Shown: positions 35,606-44,865, counted from the first letter of the stretch. The stretch: DNA of 64,000 nucleotides from Kineococcus gynurae (GCF_050871315.1 NZ_JBJLRE010000012.1); one strand, 5' to 3'. A program made the numbers and translations. The notes: generated from the sequence alone by a model not told the origin.

Positions 35606-36622
35606 TCAGGCGGTGGTGTCGGCCGCGTTCGCGCGGCGCGAACCCATCGGCTCGGGTTGTCCGACCGTCGTGTCGTGCTCGGTCTGCTTCTCGGCCTCGG
35701 CGTTGATCTCCGCACCGAGCAGGATGGCGTAGCTGGTGAGCCACAACCACATCAGCAGGATCACGACGCCGGCGAGCGCCCCGTAGTTCTTGGCGTAGGA
35801 ACTCCCCCCGGCCAGCGTGACGTAGAGGGAGAACCCCACCGAGACGAGCAGGAACAGCAGCGTCGCGACGACGGCGCCGGTCGAGAGCCAGCGCACCTTC
35901 GGCGCGTCGCGGTCGGGGGCCACGCGGTACACGACGCCCAGGGCCACGACGACGACCCCAAGCAGCAGCACCCAGCGGACGATCCCGACGAGGACCCCGA
36001 CGACCCCGTCCAGCCCGAGGGCCGAGGCGACGACGGGCACGACCCCGATCAACGCGATGCCCAGCAGGACGAACACGATGGCGCCGACGGTCAGCACCAG
36101 CGCGGTGCCCTTGATCTTGACGAAACCCCGCGTCTCCTTCTCGTCGTAGGCGATGTTCGTCGCGGCCATGAGGTTCTGCACCCCGCTGGAGGCGCTGAAC
36201 AACGCCAGCGCGACGGCGATGACGATGCTCCACCCGGCCGCGGACTGGTTGGCGGCGATCGCGTCGATCTGGCTCGTCACCAGGCTCCGGGCCTCCGCCG
36301 GGATCGCCGCGACCCCGTCGATCTGGTCCTTGATCTGCGCGGTGTCGCCCACGAGCCCCCAGAGCAGGAACGCGGCGGTGACCGCCGGGAACAACGCCAG
36401 GAACGCCTTGAACGCGACCCCCGCGGCGAGCAACGGCACCTGGTCCTCCGAGGACTCCTTCCAGGCCCGCTTCGTCACCTGCAGCCACCCCCGGGCGGGG
36501 ATCTCCCGCGGGGTGTCGGCGTCGCGTCCGGGGTTCGCCCCGCCGCCCCCGCGCGCCTCGCCGGCCCCCGGCGAGTGGTGCACGGAGAGATCACCCTCGC
36601 GCGTCGAACTCTTCCTGCTCAT
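35606..36622 (-). CDS. YihY/BrkB family membrane protein
   Basis: A 338-residue inner-membrane protein with six predicted helices. AWKESSEDQVPLLAAGVAFKAFLALFPA is the conserved amphipathic entry followed by helix 1, and LLMWLWLTSYAILLGAEINAE is the conserved end. The first 45 residues are polar and disordered. CAGGAGGAC precedes the ATG. The family has no settled function; the old name ribonuclease BN is wrong. It is divergent from the AI-2E-family gene. Confidence 0.9.
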   Translation of the reverse strand: MSRKSSTREGDLSVHHSPGAGEARGGGGANPGRDADTPREIPARGWLQVTKRAWKESSEDQVPLLAAGVAFKAFLALFPAVTAAFLLWGLVGDTAQIKDQIDGVAAIPAEARSLVTSQIDAIAANQSAAGWSIVIAVALALFSASSGVQNLMAATNIAYDEKETRGFVKIKGTALVLTVGAIVFVLLGIALIGVVPVVASALGLDGVVGVLVGIVRWVLLLGVVVVALGVVYRVAPDRDAPKVRWLSTGAVVATLLFLLVSVGFSLYVTLAGGSSYAKNYGALAGVVILLMWLWLTSYAILLGAEINAEAEKQTEHDTTVGQPEPMGSRRANAADTTA

Positions 36623-36745
36623 CGGTCCTCCTGGCCTGTTCTTCCTCGTCAGAGGCCTTCGGGCCCCAGCCGACCACCTCCCGACCTTGGTCGCACGTCA
36701 GCGTCGGCTGTGCCGCAGGGGCTTCCGACTGACACGATCGGCGCC

Positions 36746-38071
36746 ATGAGTGAGCCCCCGCCGCACGAACCACCCGCGACCACCCGACCCCAGGGGCCCC
36801 AGGACGACCCGCGACCGCGCGAGCACGCCCGCGACGACGAGACCCGCACCGACGACCACCCGGAGACGGGCGGTCCCGCGACCCGCGGCGCCTCCGCCCG
36901 TCCGGCCGTGGCCCGCGGTCTGGAGTTCACGGCCCGGTGGGCCCTGCGCCTGCTCATCATCGGCATCGCCCTCTGGGCGCTGCTGCGCATCATCGGGGGC
37001 GGCTGGTCGATCGTCCTGCCGTTGATCCTGGCCGTGCTGCTCTCGGCGGTCCTCTGGCCCCTGGCCAAACTGCTGCGCCGGGTCCTGCCCCGGGCCCTGG
37101 CCGCGATCCTCTCGGTGCTCGCCCTGATCGGGGCCGTCGTCGGGATCTTCTGGGTCCTCATCCCGAGCGTCGCCGACCAGGGTCAGGACCTCGTGGCCTC
37201 CGCCTCCCTCGGGTTGGAGAAGATCCAGGCCTGGGTCACCGGCCCGCCCCTGAACCTCGGGGAGAACCAGATCGGCGCCTACGTCGACCGGGGGTTGCAG
37301 GAGCTGCAGACGAATGCGCAGGCGATCGCGCTGAGCGTCGCCGGCGGGCTCGGGACCATCGGCGCCAGCGTCGGTTCCGGGGTCATCACGTTCCTGCTGG
37401 TGCTCGTGCTCACCTTCTTCTGCCTCTCCGACGGAGACCGTCTGCTCCCCTGGTCGCGCCGGTGGCTGGACCCGAAGACCCACCTGCACGTCTCGGCGCT
37501 GGGGGGACGGGTCTGGAAGGTCCTGCAGGGCTACATCCTGTCCCAGGCGGCCGTCGCCCTGTGCGACGCGGTGTTCATCGGGATCGGTCTGGCCATCCTG
37601 GGGGTGCCGTTCGCCCTCCCGTTGGCCGTGATCATCTTCTTCTCCTCGTTCATCCCGATCGTCGGGGCGGTGGCCAGCGGGACCCTCGCCGTGCTGGTCG
37701 CCCTCATCACCCTCGGGTGGGGCCAGGCGCTGATCGCGCTGGGCATCGTCCTGCTCGTCCAGCAGCTGGAGGGCAACGTCCTGCAGCCGATCCTGGTCGG
37801 GCGCACGCTGTCCCTGCACCCCGCGGTGGTCATCTCCGCGGTGACCGTGGGCGGGACGTCGTTCGGCATCATCGGAGCCTTCCTGGCCGTCCCGGTCGTG
37901 GCGATCGTGACCGCGATCCTGCGCTACGTCCGTCACGTGCAGCACCCCGACGAACCGGAGAACCCCGGGGCCGTCGACAAGGACGAGCGCAAGCGGCGAC
38001 GGGAGCAGAAGCGCGCCGAGAAGGAGGCGCACCGCCGACCCGAGGCGCAACCGGCCGCCGACCCCGCCTGA
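36746..38071 (+). CDS. AI-2E family transporter (PerM-like permease)
   Basis: A 441-residue membrane protein of the AI-2E/PerM family with seven to eight helices. SVGSGVITFLLVLVLTFFCLSDGDRL and VLQPILVGRTLSLHPAVVI are hallmarks. The first 60 residues are acidic and Pro-rich, and the last 45 are highly charged (KRRREQKRAEKE). The family exports autoinducer-2 or acts as a Na/H antiporter in different bacteria; the name does not show AI-2 transport here. Confidence 0.88.
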   Translation: MSEPPPHEPPATTRPQGPQDDPRPREHARDDETRTDDHPETGGPATRGASARPAVARGLEFTARWALRLLIIGIALWALLRIIGGGWSIVLPLILAVLLSAVLWPLAKLLRRVLPRALAAILSVLALIGAVVGIFWVLIPSVADQGQDLVASASLGLEKIQAWVTGPPLNLGENQIGAYVDRGLQELQTNAQAIALSVAGGLGTIGASVGSGVITFLLVLVLTFFCLSDGDRLLPWSRRWLDPKTHLHVSALGGRVWKVLQGYILSQAAVALCDAVFIGIGLAILGVPFALPLAVIIFFSSFIPIVGAVASGTLAVLVALITLGWGQALIALGIVLLVQQLEGNVLQPILVGRTLSLHPAVVISAVTVGGTSFGIIGAFLAVPVVAIVTAILRYVRHVQHPDEPENPGAVDKDERKRRREQKRAEKEAHRRPEAQPAADPA

Positions 38072-38110
38072 CCCCGTTCGACCCCGTTCGACCCCGTTCG
38101 ACCCCGTTCG
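38071..38110. repeat. Four perfect 10-bp tandem repeats
   Basis: ACCCCGTTCG is repeated four times immediately after the AI-2E-family stop, followed by a degenerate fifth copy (ACCCCGCCCC). It lies in the 73-nt gap between two convergent genes, just before a terminator hairpin. Possible variable-number locus. Confidence 0.9.
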
Positions 38111-38123
38111 ACCCCGCCCCCGA

Positions 38124-38155
38124 CCGCCGCCTGACCCGACCCGGTCAGGCGGCGG
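38124..38155. terminator. Bidirectional hairpin terminator between AI-2E transporter and ABC exporter
   Basis: A 13-bp stem with a 6-nt loop; the distal arm includes the stop codon of the minus-strand ABC gene. Confidence 0.7.
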
Positions 38156-41100
38156 CCGTCGTCCCGGCCACGAACGAGGCCCACAACCGGGAGTAGCGGC
38201 CCTGCGCGGCGAGGAGCTGCGTGTGGGTGCCCTCCTCGACGATGCGCCCGCCGTCGAGCACGACGATCCGGTCGGCCCGGGCCGCGGTGGTCAACCGGTG
38301 GGCGACCACCACCGTCGTGCGTCGGCCGGCCACCGCGTCCGCGGCCCGCGCGACGAGGGCCTCGGTCGCCGGGTCCAGCGCGGCCGTCGCCTCGTCGAGC
38401 AGCAGCAGCGCGGGAGCGACGAGCTCGGCGCGGGCCAGGGCCACCAGCTGACGCTGACCCGTGGAGAGGTTCCGGCCCCGTTCCCCGACCCGGAAGTCGT
38501 AGCCCCCGGGCAGGGCGGCGGCCACGACGTCGGCGCCGACCGACCGGGCGGCGGCCTCCACCTCCTCCCGGCTCGCCTCCGGGCGGGCGTAGGCGATCGC
38601 CTCGGCCAGCGTCCCGTCGAACAGGAACGCCTCCTGCGGCACCACCCCCAGCCGGCTGCGGAAGGCCACCGGGTCCAGCTCGCGCAGGTCGACCCCGTCG
38701 AGCAGCACCCGGCCGGCGCTCGGGTCGTAGAGGCGGGCGACGAGCTTGACCACGGTCGACTTGCCCGCTCCCGTCTCGCCCACCAGGGCCACCGTCTCCC
38801 CCGGCGCGATCCGCAGGGTCACGTCCGACAGGGCCACGGGCCCCTCGGCGCCGTAGCGGAACGACACCCCCTCCAGCCGGACCTCGCCGCGCACCCGCGC
38901 GCGCCCACCCTGCTCCGGCAGCGGGCGGGGCCGGGCCGGGACCGCGAGCGAGGTCGGCGTGCGCAGCAGGTCACGGAGCCGCCGCAGGCCGACCATGGCC
39001 TGCTGGTAGCCGTCGGCGATCTGCGACAGCTGCTGCACCGGGGAGAAGAACAGGTCCACGTAGAGCAGGAAGGCGACCAGGACCCCGACGCTGATCGACC
39101 CCGCCCGCACCAGCCCCACCCCCACGACCAGCACGACCGCGGCGGTGACGCCGTTGAGGAACTGCACGAACGGGAAGTAGAGCGCGATGAAGCGCTGGGC
39201 CCGCAGCCGCGAGCGGAAGTAGGCCGCCCCGCGCTCGTGGAACCCGGCCGCCTGCGCCTCCCCGCGCCCGAACGCCTGGGTCACCCGGACCCCGGCCACC
39301 GACTCCTGGAAGAAGGAGTTGACCGCGCTGACGCGCTCCCGCGCCTTGGTGTAGGCCGGACGCGAGCGGGCGCGGAACCACGCGGTCGCGGCCAGCAGGA
39401 CGGGCAGCACCGCCACCACGACGACGGCCAGCTCGGGTTCGAGCAGGAGCATGGCCACGAACACCCCGACCAGCGAGAGCAGGGAGACCAGCGCCTGGGC
39501 CACGCCGGTTTGCAGGAACTGGCTCAGCGCGTCCACGTCCGTGGTCATCCGCGTCATGATGCGCCCGGCCTGCTCGCGCTCGTAGTAGTCCAGCCCCAGC
39601 CGCTGCAGGTGCGCGAACGTCTTGAGCCGCAACGTGTAGAGGAGACGCTCGCCGGTCCGACCGGTGACCCGGGCCTGCCCGACGCCGACGACCCAGTCCC
39701 CCAGCACCAGGGCGGCGGCCGCCCCCGAGGCCAGCAGCAGGGCCCCCACGTCACCCCGCCCGACGCCGTCGTCCAGACCGTCCCGGATCAGCAGCGGCAG
39801 GACGAGCTGCGCGAGGGCGTCGAGGGCGACCATCCCCATCCCGAGGGCGATCGCGACGCGGAAGGGGCGCAGCAGCGATCCGAGACCGAACCCCGGGGCG
39901 GGCGCCTCGGCCTCGTCCCGGTCGACGTCGGGCACGTCGGTCGCCGGGGGGAGCGCGGCCACCCGGGCGGCGAGCTCGGGACGTCCCGGCAGCAGGTCGT
40001 CGTCACCACCGCGGCCCCCGGCGACCGGGGGCCCGGAACGGAGCGGGACGCGCGGACCGGGCACCCCCGCTCCCGTCGCGTTCACGGTGTCCGGCCCGGC
40101 GCCCGCCCCGTCCCCGGCCCCGGGGTCCGACGCCTCGTCGGCGTCGAAGAGCCGTCGGAACACCGCGCAGCGGGCCTGCAGCTCGGCCTCGGTGCCCTCG
40201 TCGACCACCCGACCGCCGTCGATCACGACGATGCGGTCGGCCAGCCGCAGCGTGGAGCGCCGGTGGGCCACGACGAGGGTCGTGCGCCCACCGCGGCGGG
40301 TGGCCGCGGCCAGGTGGTCGAGGATCCGCTCCTCGACGGTGGGGTCCACCGCCGAGGTCGGGTCGTCGAGGACGAGCACCCGCGGGTCGACCAGCAGGGC
40401 CCGGGCCAGCCCGATGCGCTGACGCTGCCCCCCGGAGAGGGTCAGCCCCTGCTCCCCCACGGCCGTGTCCACCCCGCGGGCCAGCGTGGCCACGAACCCG
40501 TCCGCCGCCGCCGCCCGCAGCGCCGCGCCCACCTCCTCGGCCGAGGCCCCGGGGGCCGCGAAGGCCACGTTGTCGCGCACGGAGGCGGAGAAGAGGAACG
40601 TCTCCTCGAACACGATGCCGAGGCTGCGCCGCAGCGCCACCGGGTCCAGGTCGCGGACGTCGCACCCGCCGACGCGGACCGTGCCGGCCTCGGGGTCGAG
40701 GAAGCGCGGCAGCAGCTGGGTCACCGTCGACTTGCCGGACCCGGAGGGACCGACCAGGGCGATGGTCTCCCCCGCCCGCACGTGCAGGTCCAGGCCGTCG
40801 AGCACGGGCGCCCCCGTCCCGTGGCGCAGGACCACGCCCTCCAGCCGCAGGTCCAGCGGTCCCTCGGGCAGCACGGCCCGGTCCGCCCCGGACCCCGGGG
40901 CCGCGATCTCCGAGCGCGTGTCGACGATCTCGAGCACCCGCTCCATCCCGGCGCGGGCCAGCTGGCCCACCGTCAACAACCCGGCCAGCTGCCGGACCGG
41001 GGAGACGAGGGAGGCCAGGTAGGTCGAGAAGGCCAGGAACGTGCCCACCGTGATCTGCCCACGCAGGGCCAGCCACCCGCCGAGCAGCAGCACCCCCACC

Positions 41101-41933
41101 TGACCCAGGGCCGGGACGGCCTGCAGGGCCGGCGTGTACCGCGCGGTGTAGCGCACGACCCGCAGCCGCTCGGCGAACAACCGGCCCACGGCGGCGGCCA
41201 GGGCGTCCTGCTCGGCCCGTTCCCGCCCGAAGCCCTTGACCACCCGGACCCCGGTCACCGCGGCCTCGACCCGTCCGGCGATCAGCGCGGCCCGGGCCTG
41301 CGCGGCGGAGTTGGCCGGGAACAGGTCGCGGCGGCTGCGGTGCGCCACGAACCAGACGGCCGGCCCCACCGCGAGCGCCACCAGCGTCAGCAGCGGGGAG
41401 AGCACCGCCATCACCACGAGCGAGACCACGAAGAGGACGGCGCTGCCGGTGACGTTGGGCAGCCAGGCCAGCAGGCCCTGGACGGTCTGGACGTCGCTGA
41501 TGGAGCGGCTGACGACCTGCCCCGTGGAGAGGGTCGAGAGCTGCCGCGCATCCATCCGCAGCACGGCCGCGTGCACGTCGTCGCGCAGGTCGACCTGAAC
41601 GGCCAGGGCCAGCCGCCCGGCGTGGAAGCGGCGGACGTAGCCGAGGGCGAAGATCAGGACCCCGGCCGCGAGCAGCACGAGCGTCCAGGGCCAGAGCGGC
41701 GCGCCGGGTACCGGGGTCACGTCGTCCACGACGTGGCGCACGACCAGCGGCACCAGCGCGGCCACGCCGTAGGACACGAGGGCCGGACCGAAGGACAGGA
41801 CCACGTCGCGCCGGTGCCGCAGGCAGTACCCCGTGAGCCGGCGCAGCCACCCCCCGGCGGGGGGCGGGGCGGGGGCTGCCGGCCCGGGGTGGACGGGCGG
41901 CGCGGGGCTCGCGGCGGGCGGGGGCTGGACCAC
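38145..41933 (-). CDS. Fused two-module ABC exporter with one degenerate ATP site
   Basis: A single 1262-residue chain carrying two complete half-exporters (TMD1-NBD1-linker-TMD2-NBD2). NBD1 has Walker A GPSGSGKST near residue 390, LSGGQRQR, but Walker B LVLDDPTSAVDP with Asp in place of the catalytic Glu and Glu in the Q-loop (VFEETFLF). NBD2 has GETGAGKST near 1048, canonical Walker B LLLLDEATAALDP, but signature LSTGQ. Both defects fall in the same composite site, so one site is degenerate and the other intact, as in heterodimeric exporters such as TM287/288. The GTG at 41933 is chosen because TACCGT ends 6 nt upstream. Substrate unknown (drug or lipid likely). Confidence 0.92.
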   Translation of the reverse strand: MVQPPPAASPAPPVHPGPAAPAPPPAGGWLRRLTGYCLRHRRDVVLSFGPALVSYGVAALVPLVVRHVVDDVTPVPGAPLWPWTLVLLAAGVLIFALGYVRRFHAGRLALAVQVDLRDDVHAAVLRMDARQLSTLSTGQVVSRSISDVQTVQGLLAWLPNVTGSAVLFVVSLVVMAVLSPLLTLVALAVGPAVWFVAHRSRRDLFPANSAAQARAALIAGRVEAAVTGVRVVKGFGRERAEQDALAAAVGRLFAERLRVVRYTARYTPALQAVPALGQVGVLLLGGWLALRGQITVGTFLAFSTYLASLVSPVRQLAGLLTVGQLARAGMERVLEIVDTRSEIAAPGSGADRAVLPEGPLDLRLEGVVLRHGTGAPVLDGLDLHVRAGETIALVGPSGSGKSTVTQLLPRFLDPEAGTVRVGGCDVRDLDPVALRRSLGIVFEETFLFSASVRDNVAFAAPGASAEEVGAALRAAAADGFVATLARGVDTAVGEQGLTLSGGQRQRIGLARALLVDPRVLVLDDPTSAVDPTVEERILDHLAAATRRGGRTTLVVAHRRSTLRLADRIVVIDGGRVVDEGTEAELQARCAVFRRLFDADEASDPGAGDGAGAGPDTVNATGAGVPGPRVPLRSGPPVAGGRGGDDDLLPGRPELAARVAALPPATDVPDVDRDEAEAPAPGFGLGSLLRPFRVAIALGMGMVALDALAQLVLPLLIRDGLDDGVGRGDVGALLLASGAAAALVLGDWVVGVGQARVTGRTGERLLYTLRLKTFAHLQRLGLDYYEREQAGRIMTRMTTDVDALSQFLQTGVAQALVSLLSLVGVFVAMLLLEPELAVVVVAVLPVLLAATAWFRARSRPAYTKARERVSAVNSFFQESVAGVRVTQAFGRGEAQAAGFHERGAAYFRSRLRAQRFIALYFPFVQFLNGVTAAVVLVVGVGLVRAGSISVGVLVAFLLYVDLFFSPVQQLSQIADGYQQAMVGLRRLRDLLRTPTSLAVPARPRPLPEQGGRARVRGEVRLEGVSFRYGAEGPVALSDVTLRIAPGETVALVGETGAGKSTVVKLVARLYDPSAGRVLLDGVDLRELDPVAFRSRLGVVPQEAFLFDGTLAEAIAYARPEASREEVEAAARSVGADVVAAALPGGYDFRVGERGRNLSTGQRQLVALARAELVAPALLLLDEATAALDPATEALVARAADAVAGRRTTVVVAHRLTTAARADRIVVLDGGRIVEEGTHTQLLAAQGRYSRLWASFVAGTTAAA

Positions 41934-41939
41934 CCGAGG

Positions 41940-41945
41940 ACGGTA
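41940..41945 (-). promoter_or_regulatory. -10 hexamer TACCGT of the fused ABC exporter, leaderless geometry
   Basis: TACCGT on the minus strand ends 6 nt before the GTG at 41933 and there is no ribosome site, supporting this start over the much longer open frame. Confidence 0.5.
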
Positions 41946-41970
41946 AGCCCTGGCTGCGACACGAACCTCG

Positions 41971-42001
41971 GCACGGACCGCGGCACGGACCGCGGCACGG
42001 A
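41971..42001. repeat. 12-bp tandem repeat (2.6 copies) in the ABC/LLM divergent promoter region
   Basis: GCACGGACCGCG repeats perfectly at 41971 and 41983, with seven bases of a third copy. It sits upstream of both divergent genes. Confidence 0.7.
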
Positions 42002-42068
42002 CACCGGCGGCGCGAGGCCGGCCCCGGTGATCTGGAACAGGGCCCGACGGCCCCCGGTTGGACCCGGT

Positions 42069-43163
42069 ATGAGCACCCCCGTCGTCCCGGCCACCGGTCC
42101 GGTCACCGCCCCGCCCCTGTCCGTCCTCGACCTCTCCCCGATCCCCTCGGGCGTCGGGGCCTCGCGGGCGCTGGCCGACACGGTGGACCTGGCCCGCGCC
42201 GCGGAGGCGCTGGGGTACTCGCGCTACTGGTTGGCCGAGCACCACAACATCCCGAGCGTCGCGAGCTCCTCACCCGAGATCATGATCGCGACCGTGGCTG
42301 CGGCGACCAGCACGATCCGGGTCGGTTCGGGCGGGATCATGCTGCCCAACCACTCCCCGCTCATGGTCGCCGAACGGTTCCGGGTGCTGGAGGCGCTGCA
42401 CCCGGGCCGGATCGACCTGGGACTCGGTCGCGCCCCGGGCACCGACGGCCGGACCGCCGTCGCCCTGCGGCGTTCGCGCGAGGCGGTGATGGCCGACGAC
42501 TTCGTCGACCAGTACGCCGAGCTGCTGGCCTACGTCGACGGCTTCGAGCCGGGCCACCCGTTGGCCGGCATCGAGGCGGTCCCCGCCGACGTCCCGCTGC
42601 CGCCCGTGTGGATCCTGGGCTCGAGCACCTACGGCGCCCAGGCGGCGGCCGCCCTCGGGACGGGGTACGCGTACGCGGGGCACTTCGGTTCGGCCGACCC
42701 GGTCGCGGTGATGCAGACCTACCGCGAGCGTTTCCGTCCGTCCGCACGGCGACCCCGCCCGCACGCCGTGCTGGCCGTGGCCGCGATCGTCTCCGACAGC
42801 GCCGAGCGGGCCGCGGCCCTGGCCGGGGCCAACGCCCTGTCCATGGTCCGCCTGCGCCAGGGACGGCCCGGTCCCCTGCCGACCGCCGAGGAGGCCGCGG
42901 CCCACGAGTGGACCCTGCTGGACCGTCGTGTCGCGGCCGAGGCGGGCACCCATCTCGTGCACGGCACGCCGGACACGGTGGCCGAACGGCTGGCCGACCT
43001 CGCGGGTCGCAGCGGGGCCGACGAGCTGATGGTGGTCACCCACGTGCACGACGCCGCGGAGCGCCGCCGTTCCTACGAGCTGCTGATGGAGGCCTGGCGG
43101 GGCCGTTCGTGGTCGGCCGCCCACGCAGGGTCGCTCCCCCTCACCCGGTCGGCCGCCTACTAG
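42069..43163 (+). CDS. LLM class flavin-dependent oxidoreductase
   Basis: A 364-residue luciferase-like monooxygenase of the single-subunit group (MsnO8-like): YSRYWLAEHHNIPSVASSSP, GSGGIMLPNHSPLMVAERF and GRIDLGLGRAPGTDG are conserved FMN/F420-site segments. It would use FMN or F420; the sequence does not decide. It is divergent from the ABC exporter. No ribosome site is evident before the ATG. Confidence 0.92.
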   Translation: MSTPVVPATGPVTAPPLSVLDLSPIPSGVGASRALADTVDLARAAEALGYSRYWLAEHHNIPSVASSSPEIMIATVAAATSTIRVGSGGIMLPNHSPLMVAERFRVLEALHPGRIDLGLGRAPGTDGRTAVALRRSREAVMADDFVDQYAELLAYVDGFEPGHPLAGIEAVPADVPLPPVWILGSSTYGAQAAAALGTGYAYAGHFGSADPVAVMQTYRERFRPSARRPRPHAVLAVAAIVSDSAERAAALAGANALSMVRLRQGRPGPLPTAEEAAAHEWTLLDRRVAAEAGTHLVHGTPDTVAERLADLAGRSGADELMVVTHVHDAAERRRSYELLMEAWRGRSWSAAHAGSLPLTRSAAY

Positions 43164-43226
43164 GCCGAACGGGTGACGACCGCCCGGGTGACTTCACTGC
43201 GCGTAGCGACGGTCGATCGGCAGGAC

Positions 43227-43460
43227 ATGATCAGCCTCAGCAGCAGCTCCACCAGCGCCGCCCGGCTCGTCACCGTGGCCGAGCAGCAGGTGCGCGCCGC
43301 CCGCCTGGACCTCACGACGGCCACCGCCACCGGGGCGGGACGACCGCTCGTGCAGGCGGGCGAACAGGCCCTGAACCGGGCGCAGGCCGACCTGGTCAGC
43401 GCCCAGCAGCAGGCCGTCCGGATCTGCCTGGCCGAGGACCGGGTCGACCTCTACGTGTGA
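43227..43460 (+). CDS. Small hypothetical protein, Ala/Gln-rich helix
   Basis: A 77-residue ORF. After a Ser-rich start the rest looks like a long amphipathic helix or coiled coil (VTVAEQQVRAARLDL, LNRAQADLVSAQQQAV). Third positions are G/C-rich and CAGGAC precedes the ATG at suitable distance. No family recognised. It lies 63 nt after the LLM gene and converges on serA. Confidence 0.55.
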   Translation: MISLSSSSTSAARLVTVAEQQVRAARLDLTTATATGAGRPLVQAGEQALNRAQADLVSAQQQAVRICLAEDRVDLYV

Positions 43461-43518
43461 GGCCGCCCGCCCGTACCGCCCCGACCGCCCGTCCGTCCGA
43501 CCCGACCCGGGCTGACGG

Positions 43519-44751
43519 TCAGAGCAGCTGGCGCACCCGGACCGTCTGGGGCAGCTCCCGCAGCCTGCGGCCGACGTCCTCCGTCGCCGGGTGGGCGATG
43601 TCGGTGACGACGTAGCCCAGGTCGCCGAGGGTGGCGAGCTGCTGGCCCTCGATGTTCACGCCCTCGTCGGCCAGCACCTTGTTGATCGCGGCCAACACTC
43701 CGGGGACGTTGTGGTGCAGGTGCGCCAGCCGGACCCGGCCGGGCACCGTCTCCGTGTTCAGGGTCGGCAGGTTGACGCTGAGCGTCGTCGCCCCGTGCAG
43801 CGCGTAGTCGCGCAGCTTGGCGGCCACGAAGCGACCGATGTCCTCCTGGGCCTCCTCGGTCGAGCCGCCCACGTGCGGGGTGAGGATGACGTTGTCGAGG
43901 CCGCGCAGCACCGACTGGAACGTCTCGCCCCGCCCCTTGGGCTCCTGCGGGAACACGTCCAGGGCCGCACCGGCGATGTGCCCGGACTCGATGTGGCGGC
44001 GCAGGGCCACGTCGTCGACGAGGAAGCCCCGGGACAGGTTCAGGAAGATCGACCCCGGACGCATCCGGGCGAACTCGGTCTCGCCGAAGAAGCCGGCGTT
44101 GGACGCGCGCCCGTCGACGTGCAGGGTGACCACGTCGGCGAGGTCGAGCACCTCGGTGAGGCTGCCGCAGCGGCGGGCGTTGCCCATCGCCAGCTTGTCG
44201 ACGGTGTCGTAGAAGAAGACGCTCATGCCCAGCGCCTCGGCCACCACCGACAGCTGCGAGCCGATGTTGCCGTAGCCGATGATCCCGAGGCGTCGGCCGC
44301 GGACCTCGTGGGCGCCGACGGCGCTCTTGTCCCACACGCCCTCGTGCATGAGGTCGTTCTTGACGGTCAGCCGGCGGGTGAGGGCGATGATCTCGGCCAG
44401 GGCCAGCTCCACCACGCTGCGGGTGTTGCTGTAGGGCGCGTTGAACACGGCGACCCCGTGGGCGGCGGCGGAGAACAGGTCGACCTGGTTGGTCCCGATG
44501 CAGAACGCGCCGACCGCGCGCAGGTCGGGGGCGGCGTCCAGGACGGCCGCGGTCACCTGGGTCTGGGACCGGATGCCGAGCAGCTGCACCCCGTCCAGGC
44601 GGGAGATCAGCTCGGCCTCGTCCAGCGCCCCGGCGGCGGTGTCCACCTGCCATCCGGCCTCGGTCAGCAGCTGGCGGGCGTCGGCGTGGATGTTCTCCAC
44701 GAGCAGGGCGCGCGGACGCGCCGTCTGGGGGCGGGGCTCGGGGACGGCCAC
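43519..44751 (-). CDS. serA: D-3-phosphoglycerate dehydrogenase, short E. coli-type
   Basis: First enzyme of serine synthesis, oxidising 3-phosphoglycerate with NAD (410 residues). The Rossmann motif GIIGYGNIGSQLS, the Arg/Asn region DGRASNAGFFGE, and the catalytic His in ILTPHVGGSTEEAQ are present. A C-terminal ACT domain (about 335-410, LAHLHHNVPGVLAAI) mediates serine feedback. Length equals the E. coli enzyme. The 528-residue form with an extra ASB domain, usual in actinobacteria, is not what is found here. GTG start with AGGA about 12 nt upstream. Confidence 0.93.
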   Translation of the reverse strand: MAVPEPRPQTARPRALLVENIHADARQLLTEAGWQVDTAAGALDEAELISRLDGVQLLGIRSQTQVTAAVLDAAPDLRAVGAFCIGTNQVDLFSAAAHGVAVFNAPYSNTRSVVELALAEIIALTRRLTVKNDLMHEGVWDKSAVGAHEVRGRRLGIIGYGNIGSQLSVVAEALGMSVFFYDTVDKLAMGNARRCGSLTEVLDLADVVTLHVDGRASNAGFFGETEFARMRPGSIFLNLSRGFLVDDVALRRHIESGHIAGAALDVFPQEPKGRGETFQSVLRGLDNVILTPHVGGSTEEAQEDIGRFVAAKLRDYALHGATTLSVNLPTLNTETVPGRVRLAHLHHNVPGVLAAINKVLADEGVNIEGQQLATLGDLGYVVTDIAHPATEDVGRRLRELPQTVRVRQLL

Positions 44752-44865
44752 AGGTCTCGATTCCTCACGTGCTGGGGACGGGAAGGGGGCGGGTTGCTCT
44801 CCGCCGGTCGGGACCAGTGTCCCGCAACCGGCCCGCGCCCCGTCGCGCCCCCTTGTCCGGGCCGA

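Noticed and set aside
34405..35715. Minus-strand 436-codon open frame over the aldo/keto reductase
   Set aside because: Antisense to an intact, recognisable enzyme; product lacks any domain pattern.
41934..42245. N-terminal extension of the ABC exporter
   Set aside because: Runs antisense over the LLM gene start and through the 12-bp repeat; the GTG at 41933 has a well-placed -10 hexamer.
38223..43163. A 1646-codon plus-strand open frame
   Set aside because: Only its end (from 42069) is the LLM gene. The rest is antisense to the ABC exporter and is Arg/Gly/Gln/His-rich, the usual shadow in very GC-rich DNA.
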